Numbered from the stretch's first letter, positions 48,866 through 59,142 are shown. The stretch is 64,000 nucleotides of DNA from Hyphomicrobiales bacterium (GCA_002869065.1 PKTR01000003.1:1-64000), one strand, 5' to 3'. Notes: generated from the letters alone by a model not told the origin. A program made the numbers and translations.

Positions 48866-49759
48866 TCACGAAGCAAACAGGTGTTTCGACTGCTTCACCT
48901 GTTCGCTGATGAAGGCGATGACGGTCTGAATGCGCGTTGAATCGCGCGAGTCCAAGTGGGCCATGATCCAGAAGCTACGGGTCAACTCGACCCGCTCGGG
49001 AAGCACGGGCACGAGGCCGGAGCGGCCATCGACAAGGAAATCGGGAAGGATACACAGACCGCCCCCCGCCTCGGCCGCATACATCTGGGCAAAGAGATTG
49101 GAGCTCGAAAGATGCGGCGCCGAGATTTCGGCGACCTTGTTCAGATAGTCGAGTTCCGGCATCGCGATCAGGTCCGGGATATAGCCGATGAAATGGTGCT
49201 TGCGGAAATCCTCCGGACTGTCGATCGGCCCGGCGTCTGCCAGATACCCCGGCGCGGCGTAGAGGTGCAGCCGGTAGTCGATGAGTTTCTTGGAGAACAG
49301 CCGGCCCTTGTCCGGCCGGGCGAGGCCAATCGCGATGTCGGCCTCTCGCTTCGACAGGCTGAAAATGCGCGGCATGGTGACGATCTGCAGCTCGAGCTGC
49401 GGGTGCCGCGCGCTCAGCTCGGCTAGACGTGGCGCCAGGAAGAACGCACCGAACGCGTCCGGAGCGCCGATCCGCACCGACCCGCTCAGCGAAAACTTCT
49501 CTCCCGCGATCTCGTTTTGCGCGTGCGCCGCGGAACTCTCCATCGCCTCGGCATGCATCAACAGTCGCTCGCCGGTATCGGTCAGCGAATAGCCACGCGG
49601 CGAGCGTGTGAACAGCGTCGCCCCGAGTTTTTGTTCAAGCGAGGTGACGCGACGGCTGACGGTCGCGTGGTCGGTGCCCATCCGCCGCGCGGCCGCCGTC
49701 AACCGGCCGGTTCGCGCGACCGACAGGAAGTAACGCAGATCGTTCCAGTCAAAGCTCAT
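48866..49759 (-). CDS. LysR family transcriptional regulator
   Basis: The 297-residue regulator has an N-terminal winged helix-turn-helix (residues ~5-62, with TAAARRMGTDHATVSRRVTS) and a two-lobed effector domain. The TDHATVSRRV recognition helix is typical of the subgroup with single-gene or divergent targets. It is divergent from mmsA with a 114-nt spacer, so it probably controls mmsAB. In Pseudomonas the mms regulator is AraC-type, so this would be a different control scheme. Confidence 0.9.
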   Translation of the reverse strand: MSFDWNDLRYFLSVARTGRLTAAARRMGTDHATVSRRVTSLEQKLGATLFTRSPRGYSLTDTGERLLMHAEAMESSAAHAQNEIAGEKFSLSGSVRIGAPDAFGAFFLAPRLAELSARHPQLELQIVTMPRIFSLSKREADIAIGLARPDKGRLFSKKLIDYRLHLYAAPGYLADAGPIDSPEDFRKHHFIGYIPDLIAMPELDYLNKVAEISAPHLSSSNLFAQMYAAEAGGGLCILPDFLVDGRSGLVPVLPERVELTRSFWIMAHLDSRDSTRIQTVIAFISEQVKQSKHLFAS

Positions 49760-49873
49760 GGCTCCTCATTTCAGTGCGAGCATAAGCGCACAACAGCTTG
49801 GCATTCAATCCCATAGATTTGCACAAACAAACTTATAGGATGGCTCCCAAACATCATGCCCAAGGAGCACATC

Positions 49874-51373
49874 ATGTACGAGATCGGCCATTTCATCGGC
49901 AGCGAGCGCGTTGCGGGAACGAGCGGACGCACGGCGCCTATCTTCAACCCGGCAACCGGCGAAGTGCAGGGTAACGTCGCACTGGCGAGTGCCGGCGAAC
50001 TGGCTGCGGCGATCGCCAATGCCAAGGCGGCGCAGCCCGCCTGGGCAGCGACCAACCCGCAGAAGCGCGCGCGCGTGATGATGAAGTTCGTCGACCTCCT
50101 GCATCGCGACATGGACAAGCTCGCCGAGGCGCTGTCGCGCGAGCACGGCAAGACGCTGCCGGACGCCAAGGGCGACGTCATCCGCGGTCTCGAGGTCGCC
50201 GAATTCTGCATCGGTGCGCCGCACCTCTTGAAGGGCGAATTCACCGAAGGCGCGGGCCCGGGCATTGACCTGCATTCGGTGCGCCAGCCGCTTGGCATCG
50301 CCGCCGGCATCACGCCGTTCAACTTCCCCGCCATGATCCCGATGTGGAAGTTCTGCCCGGCGATCGCGGCCGGCAACGCCTTCATCCTGAAGCCGTCCGA
50401 GCGCGACCCGTCGGTGCCGATCATGCTCGCCGAGCTGATGATCGAAGCCGGCCTGCCGGCCGGCATCCTCAATGTCGTCAACGGTGACAAGGAAGCCGTC
50501 GACGGCATTCTCGAGCATCCCGACATCGCCGCCATTGGCTTCGTCGGCTCCACCGCGATCGCCGAATACGTCTACACGCGCGGCTGCGCGCACGGCAAAC
50601 GGGTGCAGGCCTTCGGTGGCGCCAAGAACCACATGCTGATCATGCCGGACGCGGACATCGACCAGGCGGTGAACGCCCTGATCGGTGCCGGCTACGGCGC
50701 GGCCGGCGAGCGCTGCATGGCGATCTCGGTCGCCGTTCCGGTTGGCGAAGGCACGGCGGAACGGCTGATGGAGAAGCTGATCCCGCGCGTCGAAAGCCTG
50801 AAGATCGCCCCCTATACCGCCGGCGACGATGCCGATTTCGGTCCGTTGGTGACGGCGGAGGCACGAAACCGCGTGCTTGGCTATGTCGATAAGGGTGTCG
50901 AGGAAGGCGCCGATCTGGTCGTCGACGGCCGCGACTTCAAGATGCAGGGCTACGAGAACGGCAATTTCGTCGGTGGCTGCCTGTTCGACAACGTCACCAA
51001 GGACATGACGATCTACAAGGAAGAGATCTTCGGTCCCGTGCTGTCGGTGGTGCGCGCCAAGACCTATGACGAAGCGCTCGACCTCGCCATGACCCACGAA
51101 TACGGCAACGGCGTCGCCATCTTCACCCGCGACGGCGACACGGCGCGCGATTTCGCCTCGCGCATCAACATCGGCATGGTCGGCATCAACGTGCCGATCC
51201 CGGTGCCGCTTGCCTACTACACCTTCGGCGGCTGGAAGCGCTCCGGCTTCGGCGACATCAACCAGCACGGCCCCGACGCCTTCCGCTTCTACACCCGCAC
51301 CAAGACGATCACCGCGCGCTGGCCGTCCGGCATCAAGGAAGGCGCTGAGTTCGTCATCCCAACCATGAGCTAA
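49874..51373 (+). CDS. mmsA: CoA-acylating methylmalonate-semialdehyde dehydrogenase
   Basis: This enzyme oxidises methylmalonate semialdehyde (valine, thymine and inositol breakdown) to propionyl-CoA and CO2 with NAD+ and CoA. The 499-residue protein starts at 49874 behind AAGGAG. It shows the family NAD-binding GFVGSTAIAEYVY and the catalytic Cys281 in GERCMAIS; the residues around PFNFPAMIPMWKF are typical of MmsA rather than general aldehyde dehydrogenases. It is followed by mmsB across a spacer with a hairpin. Confidence 0.95.
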   Translation: MYEIGHFIGSERVAGTSGRTAPIFNPATGEVQGNVALASAGELAAAIANAKAAQPAWAATNPQKRARVMMKFVDLLHRDMDKLAEALSREHGKTLPDAKGDVIRGLEVAEFCIGAPHLLKGEFTEGAGPGIDLHSVRQPLGIAAGITPFNFPAMIPMWKFCPAIAAGNAFILKPSERDPSVPIMLAELMIEAGLPAGILNVVNGDKEAVDGILEHPDIAAIGFVGSTAIAEYVYTRGCAHGKRVQAFGGAKNHMLIMPDADIDQAVNALIGAGYGAAGERCMAISVAVPVGEGTAERLMEKLIPRVESLKIAPYTAGDDADFGPLVTAEARNRVLGYVDKGVEEGADLVVDGRDFKMQGYENGNFVGGCLFDNVTKDMTIYKEEIFGPVLSVVRAKTYDEALDLAMTHEYGNGVAIFTRDGDTARDFASRINIGMVGINVPIPVPLAYYTFGGWKRSGFGDINQHGPDAFRFYTRTKTITARWPSGIKEGAEFVIPTMS

Positions 51374-51390
51374 GGCGGGCTTACACCCGG

Positions 51391-51429
51391 CAGGATCGCG
51401 TCGACTGGAAAGCAATCGGCGCGATCCTG
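51391..51429 (+). promoter_or_regulatory. Hairpin in the mmsA-mmsB spacer
   Basis: A perfect 10-bp stem (CAGGATCGCG at 51391-51400 with its complement at 51420-51429) encloses a 19-nt loop. No T-run follows. It may stabilise the mmsA message or tune expression of mmsB. Confidence 0.45.
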
Positions 51430-51476
51430 GCTCCATGCGGAGCGGACAAACGAAATCTGCGACAGGAGGAAAAGGC

Positions 51477-52370
51477 ATGAGCCGGATCGCATTCATCGGC
51501 CTTGGCAATATGGGTCTGCCGATGGCCATCAATCTGACCAAAGCCGGCCATGCGGTCACCGCCTTCGACACGGTGCCCGAGGCAATGGAAAAGGCGCAGG
51601 CGGAAGGCATGACGGTCGCGCCGAGTGCGGCCGAGGCGGTTGCCGATGCCGAAACCATCATCACCATGTTGCCGAATGGCAGCATCGTTCTGAAGGTCTA
51701 CGAGACGATCGTGCCGGCCGCGAAGCCCGGCGCGGTGATCATCGACTGCTCGACGATCGATGTTGCGAGCGCCCGTCAGGCGCACGAGATCGCTGAAGCG
51801 GCCGGACTGCTGCCGCTCGACGCACCGGTTTCCGGCGGCACCGGCGGCGCGACGGCCGGCACGCTCACCTTCATGACCGGCGGGTCGCGCGAGGCGTTCG
51901 ACAAGGCATCGCCGGTTCTCGATGTGATGGGCGGCAAGCTGGTCCATTGCGGCACCGGCGGCGCCGGCCAGGCGGCAAAGATCTGCAACAACATGCTGCT
52001 CGGCATTTCGATGATCGGCGCCTGCGAAGCCTTCGCGCTCGCCGAAAAGCTCGGCCTGTCACAACAGGCCGCCTTCGACGTGATCTCGACCTCGTCGGGC
52101 TTCTGCTGGTCGGTCAACACCTATTGCCCGGTGCCGGGCGTCGGGCCGACGAGCCCCGCCGACAACGACTACAAGCCGGGTTTTGCAGCAGAGCTGATGT
52201 TGAAGGACCTCTGCCTTTCGCAGCAGGCAGCCGCCAATGCCACGCAGGCAACGCCGATGGGCGAGCATGCCATGCAGCTCTTCCGCCAGTTCATCGACAA
52301 TGGCGGGGCCGGCAAGGATTTCTCGGGCATCATCGAATATCTGAAGACCGCGAAGCGGGCCGGCGAGTAA
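51477..52370 (+). CDS. mmsB: 3-hydroxyisobutyrate dehydrogenase
   Basis: This NAD-dependent enzyme of valine catabolism makes methylmalonate semialdehyde, the substrate of mmsA. The 297-residue protein starts at 51477 behind GGAGG, with the Rossmann GLGNMGLPMA (residues 8-17), the signature DAPVSGGTGGATAGTLTFMT, and the catalytic lysine in GQAAKICNNML. It is convergent with the methylglutaconyl-CoA hydratase gene 49 nt away. Confidence 0.95.
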   Translation: MSRIAFIGLGNMGLPMAINLTKAGHAVTAFDTVPEAMEKAQAEGMTVAPSAAEAVADAETIITMLPNGSIVLKVYETIVPAAKPGAVIIDCSTIDVASARQAHEIAEAAGLLPLDAPVSGGTGGATAGTLTFMTGGSREAFDKASPVLDVMGGKLVHCGTGGAGQAAKICNNMLLGISMIGACEAFALAEKLGLSQQAAFDVISTSSGFCWSVNTYCPVPGVGPTSPADNDYKPGFAAELMLKDLCLSQQAAANATQATPMGEHAMQLFRQFIDNGGAGKDFSGIIEYLKTAKRAGE

Positions 52371-52419
52371 CGACGATCGTACCAGCCTTAATGCGAAGAC
52401 CTGGGCGGCGGATAGCCGC

Positions 52420-53208
52420 TCAGGCATTCCGCCAGGACGGCGTCTCCTTGTTGAAGAAGGCGGCGATGCCCTCTTGCGTCTCCGCCGTTTCCCAGCGGTC
52501 GGCGAGCGCATTGGCCGTCAGATCGGCGAAGCTCGCCGGATCGTTGCCGGCAAGCTTGCGGCACAGCGCCTTGGCAGCAGCCACCGCGCCGGGCGCGCAT
52601 TGCAGGATGGCAGCGACCTGCTCCTCGACCGCCGCGTCCAGCTCGTCTGCCGGACAGGACCGCGCGACGAGACCAACCCGCATCAGGAAGGCGGCATCGA
52701 ACGCGCTTGCGGTGAAGAACACCTGGCGCGCAAAGGCCTCGCCCATGCGGCGCACCACGAAGGGGCCGATGGTCGCCGGGATCAGCCCAAGCCGCGTTTC
52801 GGTGAGCGCAAAGCGGGTGTTTTCTTCCGCGACGACCACGTCGCAGACGGCGATCAGACCGAGCCCGCCGCCATAGGCCGCGCCGTGCACGCACCCGATA
52901 AGCGGTTTCGGCAACGCGTCCCAGAGCCCGAGCATATCGGCCAGCGCGCGCGCTTCGCCGATCTTGCCGGCGCGGTCCTTGTCGGCCTGCGCCCGCATCC
53001 AGCCGAGATCGCCACCGGCGCAGAAGATACGCCCCTCGCCCGACAGCACGACCGCGCGGACGCTATCGTCCGCAGCCAGCGCCGAGGCCGCATCCGACAG
53101 TTCGGCGATCATCTGGGCATTCATGGCGTTGTGCTTTTCGGCCCGGCACAACACGACGCTGGCAATGCCGCGCGCATCGCGCTCGACGCGGATGGTCTCG
53201 TAGCTCAT
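52420..53208 (-). CDS. liuC: Enoyl-CoA hydratase/isomerase, probable methylglutaconyl-CoA hydratase
   Basis: This crotonase-fold enzyme is expected to hydrate 3-methylglutaconyl-CoA to HMG-CoA. The 262 residues show the oxyanion-hole segments RIFCAGGDLGWM (~60-71) and GAAYGGGLGLIAVCD (~109-123), and the catalytic Glu in ETRLGLIPATIGP. Its assignment within the broad crotonase family rests on the operon: its ATG overlaps the HMG-CoA lyase stop by 4 nt, and MccAB lie just upstream. It is the last gene of the nine-gene operon. Confidence 0.88.
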   Translation of the reverse strand: MSYETIRVERDARGIASVVLCRAEKHNAMNAQMIAELSDAASALAADDSVRAVVLSGEGRIFCAGGDLGWMRAQADKDRAGKIGEARALADMLGLWDALPKPLIGCVHGAAYGGGLGLIAVCDVVVAEENTRFALTETRLGLIPATIGPFVVRRMGEAFARQVFFTASAFDAAFLMRVGLVARSCPADELDAAVEEQVAAILQCAPGAVAAAKALCRKLAGNDPASFADLTANALADRWETAETQEGIAAFFNKETPSWRNA

Positions 53209-54083
53209 TGGCCGTTCTCCCCGTTGCCTGCAGCGGCGGCGAAGCCGGCGACGAGCCGTCCTGCTTCGGCCAGAAGGTCACGGTCGATGCCGGTGTGAAA
53301 CCCGCGCCCTTCAAGCATCGTGACCAGTGTGGACGTGGCAAGGTTGCCCTTGGCGCCGGGCGCGTAGGGACAGCCGCCGAGCCCGCCGACGGCGCTGTCG
53401 AAGACCCGCAATCCCATTTCCAGTGCGACGGCAACATTGGCGAGCGCGTTGCCGCCGGTGTCGTGGAAGTGTCCGGCGAGACTGTCGACCGGCAGCCGTT
53501 CGGCGACGGCTTCGATCATGCGCTCGGTGCCATCCGGCGTTGCCCGGCCGATCGTGTCGCCGAGCGAGATCTCGTAGCAGCCCATCGTGGCCAGCGCCTC
53601 GGCGACATCGGCGACCGCTGAGGGACTGATCAGCCCGGAATAGGGGCACTCGACGACGCAGGAGACGTAGCCGCGCACGGCGACGCCGGCGTCGCGGGCG
53701 GCCTCGATGACCGGGCGGAAACGCACCAGGCTCTCGGCAATCGAGCAGTTGATGTTTTTCTGGCTGAACTCTTCGGACGCGGCGGCGAAGACTGCGATTT
53801 CATCGGCCCCGGCTGCAAGCGCCCGCTCGAAGCCCTTCATGTTCGGCGTCAGCACCGCGTAGTCGACGGCGTCGCGGCGCTTGATGCCGGCCATGACCTC
53901 GGCGGCGTCGGCCAGTTGCGGCACCCATTTGGGCGACACGAAGCTCGTTGCCTCTATCTTTTCAAAGCCGGCGCGCGACAGCAGATCGATCAGCGCGATC
54001 TTTTTTGCCGTCGGAATCAGCGCCTTCTCGTTCTGCAGACCGTCGCGCGGCCCGACCTCGTAGATGCGGACATGCTCGCTCAT
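53205..54083 (-). CDS. Hydroxymethylglutaryl-CoA lyase
   Basis: The lyase splits HMG-CoA into acetyl-CoA and acetoacetate, the last step of leucine catabolism. The 292-residue TIM-barrel protein has YEVGPRDGLQNE (metal-binding Asp and catalytic Arg), the metal site HFHDTGGNALAN and the catalytic loop GLGGCPYAPGA with its cysteine. It overlaps the mccA stop by 4 nt (ATGA) and the hydratase start by 4 nt, so the three are translationally coupled. Confidence 0.95.
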   Translation of the reverse strand: MSEHVRIYEVGPRDGLQNEKALIPTAKKIALIDLLSRAGFEKIEATSFVSPKWVPQLADAAEVMAGIKRRDAVDYAVLTPNMKGFERALAAGADEIAVFAAASEEFSQKNINCSIAESLVRFRPVIEAARDAGVAVRGYVSCVVECPYSGLISPSAVADVAEALATMGCYEISLGDTIGRATPDGTERMIEAVAERLPVDSLAGHFHDTGGNALANVAVALEMGLRVFDSAVGGLGGCPYAPGAKGNLATSTLVTMLEGRGFHTGIDRDLLAEAGRLVAGFAAAAGNGENGQ

Positions 54084-56074
54084 TCAGAAACATCCTCCTC
54101 GAAGCTGACGAGGACGCTGCCGCCCTCGACCGCGTCGCCGACCGCGCAATGCAGCTCGGCAATCGTTCCCGCGCAGGGCGCGATGAGCGCGGTCTCCATC
54201 TTCATCGCTTCCATGATGCCGATGGCGGTACCGGCCTCGACCGTGTCGCCAACCGCCACATCGAGGCGGACGATGGTTCCGGTCATCGGCGCCACCACGG
54301 CATCGCCTTCGTGACCCGTGGCAGCGCCGACCGTCCGGGGGTCAGGGAGAAAGAGGTCGCGAACCACCCCCCGGGAGAGAACGGAAACCAGCCGGCCGCC
54401 ATCGCGCTCGCTGAAGTGGACGCGCGCTTCGACCAGCGTGTCGGCATCGCCGGTGCGCGCGGAAAGGCGCATCCCGTCGATGGTCAGCTCGCGCAGCGTC
54501 AACGGCGCGCTCTCGGCACCGGTCAGCGTGACCGAACCGTCGTCGTTCAGCGTCAGGCGGCGAACGAGCGGTGTGCCGTCGAACACCACCATCAGATCGT
54601 GTTCGGCCGCACCCCACAGGCGCCAGCCGAAATGTGGCGTTGCCGGATCGATATCGAACGCGGCGACGGCGGCGAACGCGATATGGGTTTCCGACAGCGG
54701 CGCGACGGCCGTCAGCGCATCGAGACTTCTGTCGATGACGCCGGTGTCGAAATGTCCGGCGACGAAGCCGTCATGCTGGACCAGCGCGGTGAGGAATTCC
54801 GCGTTGGTGGTGGTGCCGGCGACGTGGGTGTGCCGAAGTGCATCGAGCAGCGTTTCGAGCGCCCTGCCCCGCGTCGACCCGTGGCTGATCACCTTGGCGA
54901 TCATCGGGTCGTAGAACGGGCTGATGACATCGCCGCCGCGCACGCCTGTGTCGTTGCGGGCCCGCCCGCTGAACTCCAGATGCTCTAGCTTGCCGGTCGC
55001 CGGCAGGAAGCCCTTGGTCGGATCCTCGGCGTAGAGCCGCGCCTCGAAAGCGTGGCCGTCGATTGCCAGCTCGTCCTGGATCAGCGGCAGCGGTTCGCCG
55101 GCGGCAACCCGTAACTGCCACTCGACCAGATCGACGCCGGTGATCGCCTCGGTGACCGGGTGTTCCACCTGCAGGCGGGTGTTCATTTCCATGAACCAGA
55201 AGCCGTCCTCGCGCAGCGGACCGGAGCCGTCGACGATGAATTCGATGGTGCCGGCGCCGCAATAGGAGATCGCCTCGGCGGCCTTCACCGCGGCGCTCGT
55301 CATGGCGCGGCGCATCGCATCCGTCATGCCCGGTGCCGGTGCTTCCTCGATGACCTTCTGATGGCGCCGCTGCAGCGAGCAGTCGCGCTCGAACAGATGC
55401 ACCACATTGCCGTGGCTGTCGCCGAAGACCTGCACCTCGATATGGCGCGGCGAGGTGATGAATTTCTCGATCAGCACATGCGGATCACCGAACGACGCCT
55501 GCCCCTCACGTTGCGCCGAAGCGAGCGCCTCGCGGAACGCCTCCGGCACGTCGACCTTGCGCATGCCCTTGCCGCCACCACCGGCGCGGGCCTTGATGAG
55601 AACCGGATATCCGATCTGCTCGGCCTCGCCGGCGAGGAAATCAGGATCCTGGCTGTCGCCCTGGTAACCCGGCACGACCGGCACGCCGGCTGCCGCCATC
55701 AGATCCTTTGCCGCGTCCTTCAGGCCCATCGCGCGGATCGCCTTTGCAGACGGCCCGACGAAGGCGAGCCCGGCGGCCTCGACGGCCTCGACGAAGCCGG
55801 GGTTCTCCGACAGGAAGCCGTAGCCCGGATGAATGGCTTCGGCACCGGTTGAAAGCGCCGCCCCGATGATGCGCTCGGCAACGAGATAGCTCTCGGCCGC
55901 TGGCGAAGCGCCGATATGGACGGCTTCATCGGCCATCTTCACATGCAGGGCGCGGGCATCGGCGTCGGAATAGACGGCAACCGTTTTCACGCCGAGGCGG
56001 GCGGCGGTGCGGATGACGCGGCAGGCGATCTCGCCGCGATTTGCGATCAGAATCTTGGAAAAGGGCTTCGTCAT
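54080..56074 (-). CDS. mccA: 3-methylcrotonyl-CoA carboxylase, biotin-carrying alpha subunit
   Basis: The alpha subunit carboxylates biotin with ATP and bicarbonate. I start it at 56072-56074 (MTKPFSKILIANRGEIACRV), giving 664 residues; AGGATG from the end of mccB serves as ribosome site. Domains are biotin carboxylase N (1-~110), ATP-grasp (~115-320, with KARAGGGGKGM and FMEMNTRLQVEHPVTE), biotin carboxylase C (~335-440), a linker domain and a biotinyl domain with Lys625 in EAMKMET. A geranyl- or propionyl-CoA carboxylase is possible from this subunit alone, but the HMG-CoA lyase neighbour supports 3-methylcrotonyl-CoA. Confidence 0.93.
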   Translation of the reverse strand: MTKPFSKILIANRGEIACRVIRTAARLGVKTVAVYSDADARALHVKMADEAVHIGASPAAESYLVAERIIGAALSTGAEAIHPGYGFLSENPGFVEAVEAAGLAFVGPSAKAIRAMGLKDAAKDLMAAAGVPVVPGYQGDSQDPDFLAGEAEQIGYPVLIKARAGGGGKGMRKVDVPEAFREALASAQREGQASFGDPHVLIEKFITSPRHIEVQVFGDSHGNVVHLFERDCSLQRRHQKVIEEAPAPGMTDAMRRAMTSAAVKAAEAISYCGAGTIEFIVDGSGPLREDGFWFMEMNTRLQVEHPVTEAITGVDLVEWQLRVAAGEPLPLIQDELAIDGHAFEARLYAEDPTKGFLPATGKLEHLEFSGRARNDTGVRGGDVISPFYDPMIAKVISHGSTRGRALETLLDALRHTHVAGTTTNAEFLTALVQHDGFVAGHFDTGVIDRSLDALTAVAPLSETHIAFAAVAAFDIDPATPHFGWRLWGAAEHDLMVVFDGTPLVRRLTLNDDGSVTLTGAESAPLTLRELTIDGMRLSARTGDADTLVEARVHFSERDGGRLVSVLSRGVVRDLFLPDPRTVGAATGHEGDAVVAPMTGTIVRLDVAVGDTVEAGTAIGIMEAMKMETALIAPCAGTIAELHCAVGDAVEGGSVLVSFEEDVSE

Positions 56075-56076
56075 CG

Positions 56077-57684
56077 TCACATCCTGAAGAGGCCGAACTT
56101 GGTGTCCTGAACCGGCGCGTTGAGCGCCGCGCGGAGCGAAAGGGCGACGACGTCGCGCGTCTTGCGCGGATCGATGATGCCGTCGTCCCAAAGCCGCGCG
56201 GAGGCGTAAAGCGGCTGCGACTGGCGCTCGAACATGTCGATGGTCGGCTGTTTGAAGGCCGCCTCGTCTTGTGCCGACCAGCTTCCGCCCTTGGCCTCGA
56301 TCGCGGCGCGGCGCACGTCCGCCAGCACGCCGGAGGCCTGCGCGCCGCCCATCACGGCGATGCGGGCGTTCGGCCACATCCACACGAAGCGAGGCCCGAA
56401 GGCGCGGCCGCACATGCCGTAATTGCCGGCACCATAGGAGCCGCCGACGACGACGGTGACCTTCGGCACCGAGGCGGTGGAAACCGCCGTCACCAGCTTG
56501 GCGCCGTCCTTGGCAATGCCGCCGGCCTCGTATTTCGAACCGACCATGAAGCCGGTGATGTTCTGCAGGAACAGGATCGGAATCTTGCGCTGGCAGCACA
56601 GCTCGATAAAGTGCGCGCCCTTGACCGAGCTTTCGGAAAACAGCACGCCGTTGTTGGCGATGATGCCGACCGGCACGCCGTCGATATGGGCAAAGCCGGT
56701 GACCAGCGTCGTACCGTAGCGCGGCTTGAATTCGGCGAAGTCCGAGCCGTCGACCAGACGCGCGATGATCTCGCGCGCGTCGTAGGGCGTCTTGTCGTTG
56801 GCCGGCACGACACCCATGATTTCATTTGCCGGGTAGAGCGGCCCCTTCGGCACACGGAAATCGACGCTCGGACGCGGCACCGGACCGAGATGGGCAACGA
56901 TCTCGCGAGCGAGCGCCAGCGCGTGGCGGTCGTCGTCGGCGAGATAGTCGGCGACGCCCGACTGGCGCGTATGGGTGTCACCGCCACCGAGCGTTTCGGC
57001 GTCGATGATCTCACCGGTGGCCACCTTCACCAGCGGCGGACCGGCGAGGAAGATGGTGCCCTGCTCGCGCACGATGATGGTCTGGTCGCTCATCGCCGGC
57101 ACATAGGCGCCGCCTGCGGTGCACGACCCCATCACCACCGAGATCTGCGCAATGCCGCGCGCCGACATCTGCGCCTGATTGAAGAAGATGCGGCCGAAAT
57201 GCTCGCGGTCGGGGAAGACCTCATCCTGATTGTTGAGATTGGCGCCGCCGGAATCGACCAGATAGATGCACGGCAGGTTGTTTTCCGCAGCCACTTCCTG
57301 CGCGCGCAGGTGCTTCTTCACCGTGATCGGGAAGTAGGTGCCACCCTTCACCGTGGCGTCGTTGCACATGATCATGCAATCGCGACCCTCGACGCGGCCG
57401 ATGCCGGCGATCGCGCCAGCCGACGGCACTTCGTCATTGTAGAGGCCGGAAGCAGCGAAGAAGCCAACCTCGAGGAACGGCGAACCGGGATCAAGCAGCG
57501 TCGCGATACGATCCCGCGGCAGCAGCTTGCCGCGCGAGACGTGGCGCTGGCGGGACGCTTCGGTACCGCCCTTGAGGATACGCGCCGCCTCGTCGGCCAC
57601 CTTTGCGTATTGCGCCTCCATCGCCCGGGCGTTCTCGGCAAACTCCGGCGAGTTCGTCTCGAGGCTGGTTTGCAGGATCGTCAT
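56077..57684 (-). CDS. mccB: 3-methylcrotonyl-CoA carboxylase, carboxyltransferase beta subunit
   Basis: The beta subunit transfers CO2 from biotin to 3-methylcrotonyl-CoA, giving 3-methylglutaconyl-CoA. The 535-residue protein has the two crotonase-like carboxyltransferase halves (about 30-280 and 290-535), with [15 protein letters not shown] and [20 protein letters not shown] as the oxyanion-forming glycine motifs. It is 2 nt upstream of mccA. The 94-nt spacer to dctM upstream contains a small GC hairpin but no terminator, so the transcript probably continues from the transporter genes. Confidence 0.94.
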   Translation of the reverse strand: MTILQTSLETNSPEFAENARAMEAQYAKVADEAARILKGGTEASRQRHVSRGKLLPRDRIATLLDPGSPFLEVGFFAASGLYNDEVPSAGAIAGIGRVEGRDCMIMCNDATVKGGTYFPITVKKHLRAQEVAAENNLPCIYLVDSGGANLNNQDEVFPDREHFGRIFFNQAQMSARGIAQISVVMGSCTAGGAYVPAMSDQTIIVREQGTIFLAGPPLVKVATGEIIDAETLGGGDTHTRQSGVADYLADDDRHALALAREIVAHLGPVPRPSVDFRVPKGPLYPANEIMGVVPANDKTPYDAREIIARLVDGSDFAEFKPRYGTTLVTGFAHIDGVPVGIIANNGVLFSESSVKGAHFIELCCQRKIPILFLQNITGFMVGSKYEAGGIAKDGAKLVTAVSTASVPKVTVVVGGSYGAGNYGMCGRAFGPRFVWMWPNARIAVMGGAQASGVLADVRRAAIEAKGGSWSAQDEAAFKQPTIDMFERQSQPLYASARLWDDGIIDPRKTRDVVALSLRAALNAPVQDTKFGLFRM

Positions 57685-57778
57685 CCGTCTTCACTCTCCG
57701 TTTGCGGCATGCAGGAACCCGCCCCTCGCGTAGGGGGGCGATCGCGGATCCAGTCGTTCGCTCAGGTTGGTTCGGGGC

Positions 57779-59068
57779 CTACCGCATCATCAAATCCGGC
57801 AGGAACAGCGTGATCTGGGGAAAGGCCAGCAACAGCGCGAGAATAACGATCTCCATCAACAGGAACGGCACGATGCCTCGGAAGATCGTCTTCAACGGAA
57901 CCTGCGTCTGCGCTGCCGCCACATAGGCATTCAGCCCCAATGGTGGCGTCAAAAGCCCGATCTCCACCGTCTTGGTGACGATTATTCCGAACCAGATCGG
58001 ATTGAAGTCGAGCGCCATAGCGGTCGGGAACGCCAGCGGCATGGTCAGCGACAGGATGGCGAGCTGATCCATGAACATGCCGAGCACCAGCAGCACCAGG
58101 ATGATGATCCCCATCACCATTTCGCGGCTCATGTCCGTGGCGGCGACGAATTCAAGCAGGCCATGGGTGATGCGGGTGAAGGCCAGGTAGTTCGAGAAGA
58201 TCGCCGAGCACGCGACGATCGCCACGATCATCACCGTTGCGCGGATCGAGCTGCTGACCGAGCGGTTGAAATCGAGGAAGGACAGGCTGCGCTGCAGGAT
58301 GACGATCACCAGCGAGCCCATGACGCCGAGGGCCGCTGCTTCGGACGGCGAAACGATGCCGCCATAGATCGCGCCGATGACGGCGAACATCAGCAGGATC
58401 ATCGGAATGATGTGGCGGCTGTCCTTGACCGCCTTTTTCAGCACGAAGGGATCGCCTTCCGGTGCCTGATCGGTGGTGTGCGCGATGATCTTGATGACCA
58501 CGGCAAGACCGACGGCCGTCAGCAGGCCCGGGAAGATACCGGCGATGAACAGCTTGCCGATCGAGGTCTCGGTGAGAACGCCATAGACCACAAGCACGAT
58601 CGAGGGCGGCACGACGACGGCAAGAGTGCCGCCGACGCTGACCACGGCGGCGGCCAGACGGTTGGAGTATTTGTGGCTGCGCATCTCCGGAAAGGCAGAG
58701 GTCGCCATCGCCGCGGTCGATGCGGTCGAGCTGCCGATCAGGGCCGCCAGAATGACGGCTGCTGCAACGGTCGCCATCGCCAGACCGCCCTTGACGTGGC
58801 CGATCCAGGATTGGCAGGCGACGATGGCGCGCCGCGTGACGTCGCCCGCCGTCAGCAACTCCGCCATCAGGATGAAGAGCGGAATGGCCACCAGAATGAA
58901 GGACGACGAGGAGTCGAAGAAGGTGCGTTCCAGAACGGCGAGCGCGGGCCGCGGTCCAAGCTGCACCACAATGCCGAGCGTGCCCGCCAGGCCCATCGCA
59001 AAAGCGATTGGCACGCGGATCGCCATCAGCGCCGCCAGTACGAACAATATGATGAGGAATGTCAGCAT
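57779..59068 (-). CDS. dctM: TRAP transporter large permease
   Basis: This is the main membrane component of a sodium-coupled TRAP importer. The 429-residue hydrophobic protein has the expected 11-12 membrane segments and family motifs such as GSSTASTAAMATSAFPEM, VVPPSIVLVVYGV and FMDQLAILSLTMPLAFP. It follows dctP by 74 nt. In this operon it should import the acid handled by the acyl-CoA synthetase and MccAB. Confidence 0.95.
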   Translation of the reverse strand: MLTFLIILFVLAALMAIRVPIAFAMGLAGTLGIVVQLGPRPALAVLERTFFDSSSSFILVAIPLFILMAELLTAGDVTRRAIVACQSWIGHVKGGLAMATVAAAVILAALIGSSTASTAAMATSAFPEMRSHKYSNRLAAAVVSVGGTLAVVVPPSIVLVVYGVLTETSIGKLFIAGIFPGLLTAVGLAVVIKIIAHTTDQAPEGDPFVLKKAVKDSRHIIPMILLMFAVIGAIYGGIVSPSEAAALGVMGSLVIVILQRSLSFLDFNRSVSSSIRATVMIVAIVACSAIFSNYLAFTRITHGLLEFVAATDMSREMVMGIIILVLLVLGMFMDQLAILSLTMPLAFPTAMALDFNPIWFGIIVTKTVEIGLLTPPLGLNAYVAAAQTQVPLKTIFRGIVPFLLMEIVILALLLAFPQITLFLPDLMMR

Positions 59069-59142
59069 CGAGGCGCCGCGTGCTCCGAGGTGGCGGGCGG
59101 CCGCACACGCGACCGCCCCCGTTTCAGGTTCAGAACCGCGAA

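Noticed and set aside
54080-56599. 839-codon version of mccA starting inside mccB
   Set aside because: The extra N-terminal codons are an alternative reading of mccB; the biotin carboxylase domain starts at the ATG at 56072-56074 with its own ribosome site.
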